Assembly: GCF_000769915.1 (NCBI RefSeq)
Contig: NZ_JRLV01000001.1
Span: 248,001 to 312,000, forward strand
Source of the DNA: Flavobacterium beibuense F44-8
GTDB taxonomy: Bacteria; Bacteroidota; Bacteroidia; Flavobacteriales; Flavobacteriaceae
Length of the DNA stretch: 64,000 nucleotides
Direction: 5' to 3'
Below are positions 36,299 to 44,705 of the stretch, in pieces. How positions within the stretch are numbered: position 1 is the stretch's first letter; the number at the start of each line of letters is the position of its first letter. The position numbers and the translations under genes are program-made. The notes below the pieces were generated by a model that saw only the letters and a program-made list of their open reading frames with translations, was not told the DNA's origin and did no database searches.

Positions 36299-37133
36299 AG
36301 TTACGAATTAAAACTTCATCAACTTCGCCACGGTTGGAGCCATTAGAATTAATAGCCCTATTTGCCTTGACAATTGTAATATTGTAATGTGCGTATTGTT
36401 CTTTGATAAGTGGTGCAGATGAATTAGAAAGTAAAAACTTAACGCCTTTTTTAGTAAGAAGGTCACAATTTTCTCTTAATCGGATCTGATCTAAAGCATC
36501 CCATCCTCCTTGCACATATCCTGTAAAGTTAGAACTTTCAGAAAGCGGGTGATATGGTGGATCTAGATATATAAAAGAGTTTTGAGAAGCATTATTAATA
36601 ATATCTGCGTAATCCTCACTTCTTAAAGTAATATTGTTTGAATTCAAGTATTTGCTTACAGCTTTTAATGTAGGTTCATTAACAATATTAGGATTTTTAT
36701 AGCGGCCAAAAGGAGCGTTAAATTCTCCAGCATTATTAACTCTATATAAACCGTTGAAACAAGTTTTATTTAAAAAAATAACTCTGGAAGCTCTTTGGAT
36801 AGGTGATAAAGTATTAAAATCCTCGGTTCTGTCTAAACCACGTATTTTGTAAAAATAATCAGCATTATTTTCGTGTTTTTTCAAATCATCTATTAGCTCG
36901 GAAAGATTACTTTTTATAACTTCATATACGTTGATTAACTCTTTATTGTAGTCATTAACTATTGCATTCTTAGGCTGTAAGTGAAAAAGCACGGCACCAC
37001 CACCAATAAAGGGTTCAATATAATCTAAATCTTTGATGTTTTTTGGTAATAAATTAATAATGGAAGGCATAAGCTGTCTTTTACCTCCAACCCATTTTAA
37101 AAAAGGAGCTACTAATTTACTGTTCTTTACCAT
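36291..37133 (-). CDS. DNA adenine methylase, Dam/DpnII-type (M.MboI family)
   Basis: 280 aa alpha-class N6-adenine methyltransferase. FLKWVGGKRQL at residues 11-21, SAM motif I EPFIGGGAV at 40-48, catalytic motif IV DPPY at 191-194 preceded by IYL, and TGYVQGGWD. These are the hallmarks of Dam-like enzymes, which usually methylate GATC. It is the modification half of the pair with the overlapping nuclease. Unlike the viral genes around it, this cassette contains many GATC sites, so it was probably acquired recently. Confidence 0.93.
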   Translation of the reverse strand: MVKNSKLVAPFLKWVGGKRQLMPSIINLLPKNIKDLDYIEPFIGGGAVLFHLQPKNAIVNDYNKELINVYEVIKSNLSELIDDLKKHENNADYFYKIRGLDRTEDFNTLSPIQRASRVIFLNKTCFNGLYRVNNAGEFNAPFGRYKNPNIVNEPTLKAVSKYLNSNNITLRSEDYADIINNASQNSFIYLDPPYHPLSESSNFTGYVQGGWDALDQIRLRENCDLLTKKGVKFLLSNSSAPLIKEQYAHYNITIVKANRAINSNGSNRGEVDEVLIRNYE

Positions 37134-37247
37134 TTTACGTCTGTTCAGATTCTTGAATTTTCGATTGCTAAAATACTAATTTGTTAGTAAGTAGGTTAGC
37201 TTTTTAACTGATTATTTTTAATAAAAAGTCTATTCTAAATTACAAAA

Positions 37248-37278
37248 AGCTAGCAGTTAATTTGTTTAACTGCTAGCT
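37248..37278. terminator. Hairpin upstream of the methylase
   Basis: Perfect 13-bp stem AGCTAGCAGTTAA/TTAACTGCTAGCT with loop TTTGT. No T-run directly after it on the minus strand beyond the A/T-rich flank, so it may be a terminator or an operator. The stretch 37134-37471 has no gene; it holds this hairpin, the next terminator and an A/T-rich promoter region for the methylase. Confidence 0.6.
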
Positions 37279-37334
37279 TCATCAATATAAAGATATTATA
37301 ATAAAAGTTTTCTAATTGAGTGGTGATTAAAAAA

Positions 37335-37376
37335 TTAAGCCCCGAGTACAGAAACCACATCTTTAACGGGGCTTTA
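37335..37376 (-). terminator. Terminator at the end of the leftward viral operon
   Basis: AAGCCCCG/CGGGGCTT with a 22-nt loop and a T-rich flank, 96 bp past the stop of the last viral gene. It separates the viral block from the R-M cassette. Confidence 0.75.
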
Positions 37377-37471
37377 ATTTAATTGACACACCTTACCTTG
37401 TCAATAGTGAAACTAATATAATAAAAAAAATGCTTAAAAAGCAATTTTTTTATCCGTACGAAGAAAGTCTT

Positions 37472-37870
37472 TTACCATCTTACTAATTTTCCGGAACTGT
37501 TTATATACTCCAGTGTATTACTTGGAATTTGGTTAAATTCACTTTGAGGTAGGTCATAAGTTTGTCTTGAACCATCAGCGTAGTACCCCTCTATACTTTG
37601 ATATACCACTCTCTTACCATTAATCACCCTATACCAACCGGCATCGTTCGGGGTTCTCACTACACCACCTTCGTATTTAGCTGCAATAGCATTATTATTG
37701 CCATTAGTATTTCCAGTACTACCAGTATTACCTCCGGTGTTTGTGTTACCTCCGGTACTTATATTTCCGGGTGTGTTTTGAGTGCTGGAATCGCCAAAAA
37801 TCTTGTCTTTAAAGGTTAACAAGGCTGCACCGGTTAAAAGTGTTACGCCAAGAATCATTTTTTTATTCAT
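37472..37870 (-). CDS. Small TM-anchored hypothetical virion protein with Asn/Gly-rich linker
   Basis: 132 aa. N-terminal TM (MILGVTLLTGAALLTF), then a low-complexity NTGGNTNTGGNTGSTGNTNG linker, then a compact C-terminal domain (DAGWYRVINGKRVVYQSIEGYY). The topology (short N-in TM, linker, exposed domain) recurs in the neighbours. A CGTTGCAACG palindrome lies 47 bp upstream of its start. No family recognised. Confidence 0.7.
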   Translation of the reverse strand: MNKKMILGVTLLTGAALLTFKDKIFGDSSTQNTPGNISTGGNTNTGGNTGSTGNTNGNNNAIAAKYEGGVVRTPNDAGWYRVINGKRVVYQSIEGYYADGSRQTYDLPQSEFNQIPSNTLEYINSSGKLVRW

Positions 37871-37884
37871 AACTTAGTTTTTAA

Positions 37885-40173
37885 TTATATAACTTCAAAA
37901 TTTAATTCCTCTATATCCGTTGCAACGGGTTCGGCCTCTCCTTCATTTTCAGTCGCAATGGGGTTGTAAATCGTACCGGTTGCTATATTGTACCTAATAG
38001 TTTCGATAGGTACTTTAGTGTACCTGTTTTTATCGAAATAGGCATAATTATCAGCAAAACGCGGTTCTTTCACCATTTTTATAATTATATCACCATCAAA
38101 GACAACTTCAGCACCTCCTTTGGTTCTACCGGTGGTAGTTTGCTGAAAAATTATTACGAAAACTTTACCGTTAAACTTCTTTCGTAAATCTTCATCGAGG
38201 TGAATAGTACCTACCATTCTTACAAGCTTTTGCCAACTGTCAATAAATATTACCTCGTAATCTTTAACAAGGCTGTATAAGTCTTGTGTGTCCTTTACGT
38301 CGGCAACAGTATCAATATTTGATTGTGCTGTGGGAGTTAGATACTTATCTACTTTTTCCTTTGCTAAGGAACTGGCCGGATGCTCTTCACCCGAAATAAA
38401 CAAACAACGATTACCAGGAGTAGCAAAAGCGTTCATAAACTTGTATAGTGTCGTGGTTTTACCTGCTCCCTGCTCTCCATCCATTGTAATAACTACACTA
38501 TGTTCGGGCTTACGTTCTACAGCTTGAAGGAACTTACCTGCTTCACCATCAACAGTATAAAATTCTGCCGGCACTTCATTTGCCGCTGCACCTATATTTA
38601 AAACTCGTGGGTTTTTAGTTGATGGTTGTACAACGGACGGTTGTATTACTTGCGGAACTGTTATGAGTTGTTGCGGTTCTGCCGGTGCTATACCATTAAG
38701 AACAGAACGTTTTTTATTACCGTTTAAACCAAAAAGGTTTAACTGTTCCGATTTAGAAGGTTGTTTTTTGCGAGTAGTGGCCGGGGTAGGCTTCAGAACT
38801 TTTTTTGATTTGGCTTTTGCTGCTTTTTCTTTTTTCTCTTTAGCCTCTTTTTCTTTGGCTATCTTTTTCAAATCATTGAAGTATTTAGGCTCTCCTGATT
38901 TATTGTACTCTAACACATAATCAGCTGCGGCCTGTGCCTTCGTTGCAGCACGCATTAAAAAACGGTTATCGTCTTGAAGGTGAGTAAGTGCTGTATTCCA
39001 TGATTTAAGGTAAGCCGGATGATTTGTATTAGTATGCCATAATATACCAGCCTCGGCACTCAAAAAGGTTGCTGTAAATTCGGCAATCAATTCTTCAAAA
39101 GCATATTTCTTTGATCCTTTACGTCCGGTTAAATCCCTGTCCAGTCTTTTATTATATCCCGTACTATGGCCATATTCATGAAATAGCGTTCGGTAATAAT
39201 CCTGTGAGGTTTCAAAATCCACAATATGTGGCATTTGAATACGGTCGGAGGTAGGTGAGTAGTATGCCCTGCCACCGCCAAAACCTAATTTTGGTTGTGG
39301 TGAAGGATAAGCTTTGATAATGGCTTCAGCTATTGGCATTTTATGCTCTTCGGTTGCCGGTAACTCATTTTCAATATATCCGTGTTTAAAGTTGTCAAGG
39401 TCAAAGTCGATGCCTTCAACGTCTTTCCCATTGAAAACCTTATAATATTTTAGGATTGGCAGTTTATTATTATTTGCAATCTGCTGGGGAGAAAGCCCTG
39501 CTTTAAATTCAGGAATATTACTTCTGTTTTCTTCAAGTAAAGCAATGAATTTTTTTAGGTTGTAACTCCCTATATCTACTTTCGTTGTAGGGTTGTAGTA
39601 CTTATACAGTTCTGTAAAATACACAACAGGAATCCCTATACTTCCTTTTTTAAGTTTACCTCCTAATTCTTCAATTTGTTTAAATGTTAGGTAAAACGGG
39701 TTTTTTAATGGCTCAAAATCAGTAAGAAGATAACGGTTAATACCTCTGTACATTTTCTTTGAAACGAAATTAAAAGGTAATAGGTAGCCTTTACCGTATA
39801 CTTTAGCATCCCATTTTTGTACATACCTTGGGGTATTTGCTTCCCGTATTTTTTCTATCATTCTATCGGTAATCATCTGATAAATTTCATCAGGTGAAAC
39901 AGCTTTACCTAAACCAATACTTTCATTATCCGAATCCTGTTCACAGTCTAAACACTTTAAAAAGCTTTCCGGCACTGTATCTATAGCCGGAATAGTATTT
40001 TTCCTAAATCTGAAAACAGTATCATCCGGGTTACTTTCAAGTACATTTGTTAATCTTGCAGCTAACTTAAATTGTTCCTGTTCTACAGCTGCATTAATAA
40101 GGGTTTTTATTTCTTCCCTTTTAATATCTTTACGCCTCCCTATGAGGCCATTAAATTTTTTTACTACTCCCAT
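37885..40173 (-). CDS. Fusion of ArdC-like domain/zincin and RecA-like ATPase
   Basis: 762 aa. Residues about 95-210 resemble the ArdC-type N-terminal ssDNA-binding domain (KWDAKVYGKGYLLPFNF). A zincin site HEYGH at 332-336 is followed by EELIAEF, as in the ArdC metallopeptidase. A Lys-rich linker (430-475) joins to a RecA/RadA-like ATPase: Walker A GEQGAGKTT at 566-574, Walker B VIFIDSW near 641-647, and a FQQTTTGRTKGGAEVVF segment like the RecA Q-loop. ArdC proteins protect entering DNA from restriction. The ATPase could serve replication, recombination or genome packaging. I lean away from FtsK/A32-type. Confidence 0.75.
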   Translation of the reverse strand: MGVVKKFNGLIGRRKDIKREEIKTLINAAVEQEQFKLAARLTNVLESNPDDTVFRFRKNTIPAIDTVPESFLKCLDCEQDSDNESIGLGKAVSPDEIYQMITDRMIEKIREANTPRYVQKWDAKVYGKGYLLPFNFVSKKMYRGINRYLLTDFEPLKNPFYLTFKQIEELGGKLKKGSIGIPVVYFTELYKYYNPTTKVDIGSYNLKKFIALLEENRSNIPEFKAGLSPQQIANNNKLPILKYYKVFNGKDVEGIDFDLDNFKHGYIENELPATEEHKMPIAEAIIKAYPSPQPKLGFGGGRAYYSPTSDRIQMPHIVDFETSQDYYRTLFHEYGHSTGYNKRLDRDLTGRKGSKKYAFEELIAEFTATFLSAEAGILWHTNTNHPAYLKSWNTALTHLQDDNRFLMRAATKAQAAADYVLEYNKSGEPKYFNDLKKIAKEKEAKEKKEKAAKAKSKKVLKPTPATTRKKQPSKSEQLNLFGLNGNKKRSVLNGIAPAEPQQLITVPQVIQPSVVQPSTKNPRVLNIGAAANEVPAEFYTVDGEAGKFLQAVERKPEHSVVITMDGEQGAGKTTTLYKFMNAFATPGNRCLFISGEEHPASSLAKEKVDKYLTPTAQSNIDTVADVKDTQDLYSLVKDYEVIFIDSWQKLVRMVGTIHLDEDLRKKFNGKVFVIIFQQTTTGRTKGGAEVVFDGDIIIKMVKEPRFADNYAYFDKNRYTKVPIETIRYNIATGTIYNPIATENEGEAEPVATDIEELNFEVI
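37917..37928. promoter_or_regulatory. CCGTTGCAACGG palindrome, site 1
   Basis: Perfect 12-bp palindrome in the 3' end of the ArdC-fusion gene, 47 bp upstream of the next ATG. On the minus strand the TTG of its right half is 18-19 bp from TAAATTTTG, so it may overlap the -33 region. Confidence 0.65.
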
Positions 40174-40175
40174 AA

Positions 40176-40634
40176 TTAGCCCTCTATGTAATATTCTTTT
40201 CCTAATATGTCAACTACGACAACAAATGTTAGTTGTTCCACTGAAAAGCTTTCAATACTTAATGCATTTTGAATTACAATGTTTGATGAAATCTGAAAGG
40301 GAACGTTTTTTAATTCAAATGAGTTGAAAGCCGGTATGTTTACCATGTTCAGGTTTAGTGTGGCCATTCCTAAAAAGTGACCGTTACGGTAAGCTAAAAC
40401 CCTTTTAAAACTGGCAGTACTTCCGGCATTTAAAGAAAATGCTTCAGTAGTTGGGTTTTCAATAGTTAGGTCAAGGTTAAAAGTAAAGTAGTCTACCCCA
40501 ATCTTTACATTTCTTAGCCCTGAAGGTTGGATTTTCATTTGATTAAAAATTTCCTTCAGCTTTTGAACTTTCCTGTAACTGGCATAAGCAATACCGCCAA
40601 TAATAAGACCGGCAATAACAATAGTTTTTTTCAT
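40176..40634 (-). CDS. TM-anchored protein with LEA2/WHy-like domain
   Basis: 152 aa. N-terminal TM (MKKTIVIAGLIIGGIAYASYRKVQ), then a beta domain (VKIGVDYFTFNLDLTIENPTTEAFSLN) that resembles the LEA14/WHy Ig-like fold. It lies in the late operon 2 bp upstream of the ArdC-fusion gene. Likely a virion or envelope membrane protein. Confidence 0.65.
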   Translation of the reverse strand: MKKTIVIAGLIIGGIAYASYRKVQKLKEIFNQMKIQPSGLRNVKIGVDYFTFNLDLTIENPTTEAFSLNAGSTASFKRVLAYRNGHFLGMATLNLNMVNIPAFNSFELKNVPFQISSNIVIQNALSIESFSVEQLTFVVVVDILGKEYYIEG

Positions 40635-40637
40635 TAC

Positions 40638-41117
40638 TTAAAATAAGTCGGTTGGGTCAATTAATTGATTTAAACTGTTCCTTACTTCGATATGAACATG
40701 ATTAGTCATTGCAGCCCCATGTTTTGCACTGATATTTTGTGCTACCCCTATTTTATTACCGGCAGTAACTACTGAAGGGATTGCAACTGTAGGAGACATA
40801 TAAAACATTTTAACCTTATATTTTTCGTTCACAATTTCAACCCCGGTATAACTTAAATCACTTGCGTAAGGGTAAGCTATTCGTGTTACCTTTCCAGTTA
40901 TAGGTGAATATATATCCTCACCCGGAGTGGCTATAATGTCAATGCCTTGATGTGTATGTGTTCCCCTTCGTGCGCCAAAAGAGCCACACCCCAGCGGATC
41001 GCATCCTCTTATTTTTTGTTTTTTCGTAATTGCAGCTAAAGCCTTGTTAGTGTTTGACATAAGAATAAGTATTAAAGTAGCTGCAACGCCTATGTAAATA
41101 ATTTTTTTGGCAGCCAT
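40638..41117 (-). CDS. M23 family metallopeptidase with N-terminal signal anchor (lysis or entry endopeptidase)
   Basis: 159 aa. N-terminal hydrophobic segment (IYIGVAATLILILMSNT), then a lysostaphin-type domain with zinc ligands H56 and D60 (THTHQGIDI) and HVH at 140-142 (NHVHIEVRN). It would cleave peptidoglycan cross-links. The uncleaved-looking anchor suggests a virion-borne or SAR-type enzyme. The gene overlaps the spanin-like gene by about 30 nt, marking a lysis module. Confidence 0.85.
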   Translation of the reverse strand: MAAKKIIYIGVAATLILILMSNTNKALAAITKKQKIRGCDPLGCGSFGARRGTHTHQGIDIIATPGEDIYSPITGKVTRIAYPYASDLSYTGVEIVNEKYKVKMFYMSPTVAIPSVVTAGNKIGVAQNISAKHGAAMTNHVHIEVRNSLNQLIDPTDLF

Positions 41118-41647
41118 GATTTTAGTTTAGTTAGTAAATAGTTAATTAGGAACAATGCAGAAACCCATCCGAAATAAGCACTATACTTGTAGAAAATAGG
41201 AATTATGTAAACAGGTACTTCCGTTACTACTTCTTTTTTTTCCTGTTTGAACTCCTGTTGGTGCTGTTCGATATTTTCACTTTTAGTAGCCGCTATTTGG
41301 GCTAAGACTTCTAACGTTTTGTTATGCTCGTTGTAAAGAAGTTGATACCTATTGTTTCCGGATTCAATTTCTCTGTTAATACTGTTAAGCATTTCCCTTA
41401 TTCGGGAATTGCAAATGCTATCACAGTCAGAACTACCGGTTTTTACATCAGGAAGATAGAAAGAGGTTCTGTCTTTTATTTCTCCGTTAATCTCTGTAAG
41501 CTTTTTAAAAACCTGTTTAAGACTGTCAATGTTAACAGTAGATGTGTTTTGTTTTAGAAGCTTTTGATTACGGCATCCTGAAGCCGAAAAAAGTAAAAAA
41601 AGGATAATTAAAAAGCTTACTGGCCAAGTGTGTTTTTTTGTTTTCAT
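41090..41647 (-). CDS. Unimolecular-spanin-like lipoprotein with C-terminal TM
   Basis: About 185 aa from ATG 41647. Lipobox LFSASC-like LFSASGC (Cys 25), a long coiled-coil/helical periplasmic part (VNIDSLKQVFKKLTEINGEIKD ... NKTLEVLAQIAATKSENIEQHQQEFKQ), and a C-terminal TM (FYKYSAYFGWVSALFLINYLL). Outer-membrane lipid anchor plus inner-membrane TM in one polypeptide is the layout of u-spanins such as T1 gp11, which fuse the two membranes at lysis. The 1-nt spacing to the upstream holin-like gene fits. Confidence 0.65.
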   Translation of the reverse strand: MKTKKHTWPVSFLIILFLLFSASGCRNQKLLKQNTSTVNIDSLKQVFKKLTEINGEIKDRTSFYLPDVKTGSSDCDSICNSRIREMLNSINREIESGNNRYQLLYNEHNKTLEVLAQIAATKSENIEQHQQEFKQEKKEVVTEVPVYIIPIFYKYSAYFGWVSALFLINYLLTKLKSWLPKKLFT

Positions 41648-41648
41648 G

Positions 41649-41900
41649 TTATGCTGCTTTACAATGTTGGCACTTATTTTTCCATCCCTGTAATTCAAGG
41701 CGTAAGGATGATATTTCGGTTTTCATTTCAGTGTGCCTTTGGTTTGTATCCTGTACAAATGTGGCATAGGCTTTTTGCAATTCCTGTATTGCTGTGCTTT
41801 CTGTTATTTGTACTTGTGCTTTACGTGATGACCATGCTACATAAACACTTACAAGTGTAGTACTGCCAAAAAATAAATTTAATAAGTGAGAAATATCCAT
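41649..41900 (-). CDS. Holin-like small membrane protein
   Basis: About 83 aa from ATG 41900, whose ATG overlaps the stop of the spike gene (TAATG). One TM near the N-terminus (ISHLLNLFFGSTTLVSVYVAW), then a charged helical coiled-coil tail ending CQHCKAA. Position directly before the spanin-like and endopeptidase genes is the main evidence for a holin. A virion membrane protein is the alternative. Confidence 0.5.
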   Translation of the reverse strand: MDISHLLNLFFGSTTLVSVYVAWSSRKAQVQITESTAIQELQKAYATFVQDTNQRHTEMKTEISSLRLELQGWKNKCQHCKAA

Positions 41901-43279
41901 TATGGTTGTGTTGGTGTTAAGTAGTATTGTGGTTCTATTCCAATCCATATTCCGTCAAATGCTGTTTTACGATAGAGTACGGGAGTAGATACATTAGGGC
42001 AAAACACTTCAAAACCCTCAAAAGCATTCGGGTAAAGTGTATTTAATTCTTCAGCGGTTTGAAGCTTAACAATGTTGTTATTTTGGATTTTAGCTGTTAT
42101 AGATATAATTCTGTACTCCGTTCCGTCATGGATAACTTCAATAGTAGTTCCCGGAACAAGTATTATGGAATCCTTTCCGTTTATAGTTCCGTTATTTGTT
42201 ACTGATAAGGTAACATTGCCGTTTCCTGAAACTTTAACAATAAAAACTTTGCCTTTAAACGATGCTGCTCCACTTAGCTGTATATTGTGGCCATCGTCCG
42301 GGAATAGTTCAATGTAATAGTCTTTAGAGCCTACACCGCTTGCACCATTATATAACTTTTTGACATAGCCCCATTGACCGCGAACAAAACCGGCATCGGG
42401 TATTGTTCTATCATACTGTACCATCCATTCGTTATTGTCAAGCTGATACTGAAAGAACCTTCTTATCTCGGTATGGTCATTGTAAAAACTAATACCAGCA
42501 TCCAAATAGCCATTTTGACCTACACCAACTTGCAGTTTTGCAAGAATTGGATTTGAATTATTACTGACATAAAATACCGGCGAATTTTGATTAGTTCCGT
42601 ACATATTGAAAATGACACCCGGACTCATAAAAGAGTAAGCATTGGCTGTTAATGCACCGTTTTCCTGTAGTGTATCCATCCATGATGGTGTTCCCATGTC
42701 AGGAAGTTGGCCAACTCTTAATTTCTTATCAGAAGTAACTAATAGTATATCTTTCGGCTGTATTTCATCATCTGGGTTAACAGCGGGTACATTTAAAGAA
42801 ACATCAAGTTTTTTTCTAACGCTGTCGTAACCCATAAGGTCATAATCTTCAGTATTAATTTTCGGAAGGAAGTAAACCGGGATTGTTTCGTTAAAAAGAA
42901 AGTACTCACCTGTCAGCTCGACGGGTTGGCCGTCTATTGTAAGATATATTTTTGTATCAAGACCTGTATCGTTAAACTCATCATCAAATATTTGTACCAT
43001 TGACCTATCCTCATATCCCGGAAATGGTACTTCAGTATACAAATCCATGTTTCCGGTTTCTTCAACTTCATCGAAAAAGAAAGGGATAAATTCAGCTGTT
43101 GGAACGCCATCAAGATTAAATTCTGAAAGATTATTTAATGAGAATGATTTGCCGCCCATGTCAACAGTTCTATCAACATTTGAGGCGTTATCTTCAATTC
43201 CAAACTTACCGCCAGTACCTTCGTTGTTTCCTTTATTAAGTAAAAATGCGTCAACCCCTGTTCCTATTTTTCCGCTCAT
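41900..43279 (-). CDS. Putative virion spike / receptor-binding protein
   Basis: 459 aa, beta-rich, no TM. The N-terminal 120 residues are virus-specific. The C-terminal part (GNVTLSVTNNGTINGKDSIILVPGTTIEVIHDGTEYRI) is typical of phage tail-fibre or spike trimers. No enzymatic motif. It is the largest externally exposed candidate of the late operon. Coupled by TAATG to the holin-like gene downstream. Confidence 0.6.
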   Translation of the reverse strand: MSGKIGTGVDAFLLNKGNNEGTGGKFGIEDNASNVDRTVDMGGKSFSLNNLSEFNLDGVPTAEFIPFFFDEVEETGNMDLYTEVPFPGYEDRSMVQIFDDEFNDTGLDTKIYLTIDGQPVELTGEYFLFNETIPVYFLPKINTEDYDLMGYDSVRKKLDVSLNVPAVNPDDEIQPKDILLVTSDKKLRVGQLPDMGTPSWMDTLQENGALTANAYSFMSPGVIFNMYGTNQNSPVFYVSNNSNPILAKLQVGVGQNGYLDAGISFYNDHTEIRRFFQYQLDNNEWMVQYDRTIPDAGFVRGQWGYVKKLYNGASGVGSKDYYIELFPDDGHNIQLSGAASFKGKVFIVKVSGNGNVTLSVTNNGTINGKDSIILVPGTTIEVIHDGTEYRIISITAKIQNNNIVKLQTAEELNTLYPNAFEGFEVFCPNVSTPVLYRKTAFDGIWIGIEPQYYLTPTQP

Positions 43280-43336
43280 TTCTTTTATAGATTTTATAGC
43301 CGATAATAATGGCCATGATTAAGGCTAAAAAAAAGA

Positions 43337-43810
43337 TTAACCTTTTGTTGCTACTTTTTTTTTAAGTGATATTCCAAGAATTGCGATAGCATCCTGATAA
43401 TCGGATTCCGTTATTAAGGCTGCGTACTGGTTTCCATTTTCTACTGCTGCAATGATTTTGCATAGTGCAATAAGGGTTTCCTGACTTAGTTCGATTGCAA
43501 TTGTTGGTGAAATCCCTAATGTTTTTGCAACCGTTGCAACGTAACCGGCAGTATCGTTTTCAAAAGCTGGTGATAGCACACTGATAAGTCCGGTAACAGT
43601 ATTATTGCCTTTGTTTACCTTGCTAATAATGTTTCGCATCATAGCCCTGATACCGTAACGTAACTCGGTAAACTGTTCAAATTTTCCGTCGGTATTTTGT
43701 GAGTTAGGTACTTTACCCTGCCAGTTCTCATTTGTCAGGATGATGTTACCCGGGTTATTGTTTCTTAAACCTCGGGGATAATCTTTATTATTTAAAAAGC
43801 TTTTTGCCAT
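43337..43810 (-). CDS. Structural protein P5-like / lysozyme-like protein
   Basis: 157 aa. It opens with RGLRNNNPGNIILTNENWQGKVP, the diagnostic N-terminus of proteins annotated in phages as structural protein P5 or muramidase-like. No signal. It may degrade peptidoglycan during entry. Its ATG overlaps the stop of the preceding gene (TAATG). A perfect 16-bp palindrome with CCGTTGCAACGG sits 54 bp upstream. The internal codons GYVATVAK contain another copy of the core motif. Confidence 0.75.
   Translation of the reverse strand: MAKSFLNNKDYPRGLRNNNPGNIILTNENWQGKVPNSQNTDGKFEQFTELRYGIRAMMRNIISKVNKGNNTVTGLISVLSPAFENDTAGYVATVAKTLGISPTIAIELSQETLIALCKIIAAVENGNQYAALITESDYQDAIAILGISLKKKVATKG
43532..43541. 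promoter_or_regulatory. CGTTGCAACG palindrome, site 2
   Basis: Inside the P5-like gene (VATV codons), context AACCGTTGCAACGTAACC. No gene start lies within 60 bp. Confidence 0.55.
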
Positions 43811-44265
43811 TATACAGTTACTATTTTTGCTTTGGGTTTTGGTAATGCTTTAGGCTTTGGTTTAACCGTTGCAACGGTTTTACTTTTAGCGGTTTGTTTC
43901 TTTTTGTCCTTATTACCTATAACTATAGCGGCTATAGCTGCTACTGCTAACGTTCCTACTGTAAAATATAAGACTGTCTTATTTGACTTTGGCCGTGTTA
44001 CTGTTATTACCGATTCATCTATTGGATATAAAGGAATTGCTATAGGTATATTTTTAGCTAAAAAAAACTGTTCCTTGTAACCTGGGCTTGTTATTTTAAT
44101 TTTGGAATTTTCATTATCAGCGAAAAAAACAAAGCTTCCGGTATCTTCAGTACTAAGTATGTTAGCTATTTGCTGACCATCACTGTTTATCTCGGCTATT
44201 ATTGCTTGTTGGTAAATTGGGTAGCCATCATCACCGACAACTTTCCCCGTAATTTTATAAGGCAT
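43810..44265 (-). CDS. Surface protein with Ig-like domain, C-terminal TM and Lys/Pro tail
   Basis: 151 aa. N-terminal carboxypeptidase-regulatory/Ig-like domain (YKITGKVVGDDGYPIYQQAIIAEI ... SFVFFADNENSKIKITSPGYKEQ). One TM (VLYFTVGTLAVAAIAAIVIG), then a tail of Lys/Pro repeats (KPKPKALPKPKAK). The tail would face the genome if this is a membrane protein of an internal virion membrane (inference). Confidence 0.65.
   Translation of the reverse strand: MPYKITGKVVGDDGYPIYQQAIIAEINSDGQQIANILSTEDTGSFVFFADNENSKIKITSPGYKEQFFLAKNIPIAIPLYPIDESVITVTRPKSNKTVLYFTVGTLAVAAIAAIVIGNKDKKKQTAKSKTVATVKPKPKALPKPKAKIVTV
43864..43879. promoter_or_regulatory. AACCGTTGCAACGGTT palindrome, site 3
   Basis: Perfect 16-bp palindrome in the tail of the 151-aa gene, 54 bp upstream of the P5-like gene start. 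Confidence 0.65.
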
Positions 44266-44276
44266 AACTTTTGTTT

Positions 44277-44702
44277 TTAGGTTAATTGCGGATATTTCAG
44301 TTTAAGCTTATTGTATTCGCTCGTGGTTAGCTCGCTTTTAAGCCACACCGGTAATGGTTCTAAAGGGAGTGGATTCCACGGCGTTAAATTGATTTGATTA
44401 CCTAAATACTTGTTATAGCTTTGTTTTCCGAATTTTTTAATTACTTGGTCGAACATGATTGCATTTACATTTTTTAATGCAAGTAATATGGCCTCTTCAT
44501 CAGTACCGCTTTCTTTCATAGCATTGTATAAACTATCTGCTACGACTGAAGGGTTTACCTGAATACAGTTCTGACCGTTGCCAGTGGGGTCACATTCTCC
44601 ACCTGAATTATCGGTTTTTTTCCTTAATACAAAATATAGTATCGTGCCGGCTGCTATTACGCCGGTTGTGGCTATGATTATTTTTTTTGTTTTTGCATCC
44701 AT
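44277..44702 (-). CDS. TM-anchored annexin-like protein 1
   Basis: 141 aa. N-terminal TM (IIIATTGVIAAGTILYFVL), Cys-containing linker, then one annexin-type repeat: VVADSLYNAMKESGTDEEAI, KKFGKQSYNKYL, and WLKSELTTSEYNKLKL. These correspond to the annexin type-II calcium loop (GxGTDE) and the repeat end (LKSELSGxFxxLxL) with a proline-rich insert between. Whether it binds calcium or lipid is inference. Adjacent paralogue upstream. Confidence 0.7.
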   Translation of the reverse strand: MDAKTKKIIIATTGVIAAGTILYFVLRKKTDNSGGECDPTGNGQNCIQVNPSVVADSLYNAMKESGTDEEAILLALKNVNAIMFDQVIKKFGKQSYNKYLGNQINLTPWNPLPLEPLPVWLKSELTTSEYNKLKLKYPQLT

Positions 44703-44705
44703 AGG

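Noticed and set aside
37885..38500. FtsK/A32-type packaging ATPase
   Set aside because: The Walker A/B spacing and FQQTTTGRTKGGAEVVF segment look more RecA/RadA-like than HerA/FtsK-like; no other candidate was found.
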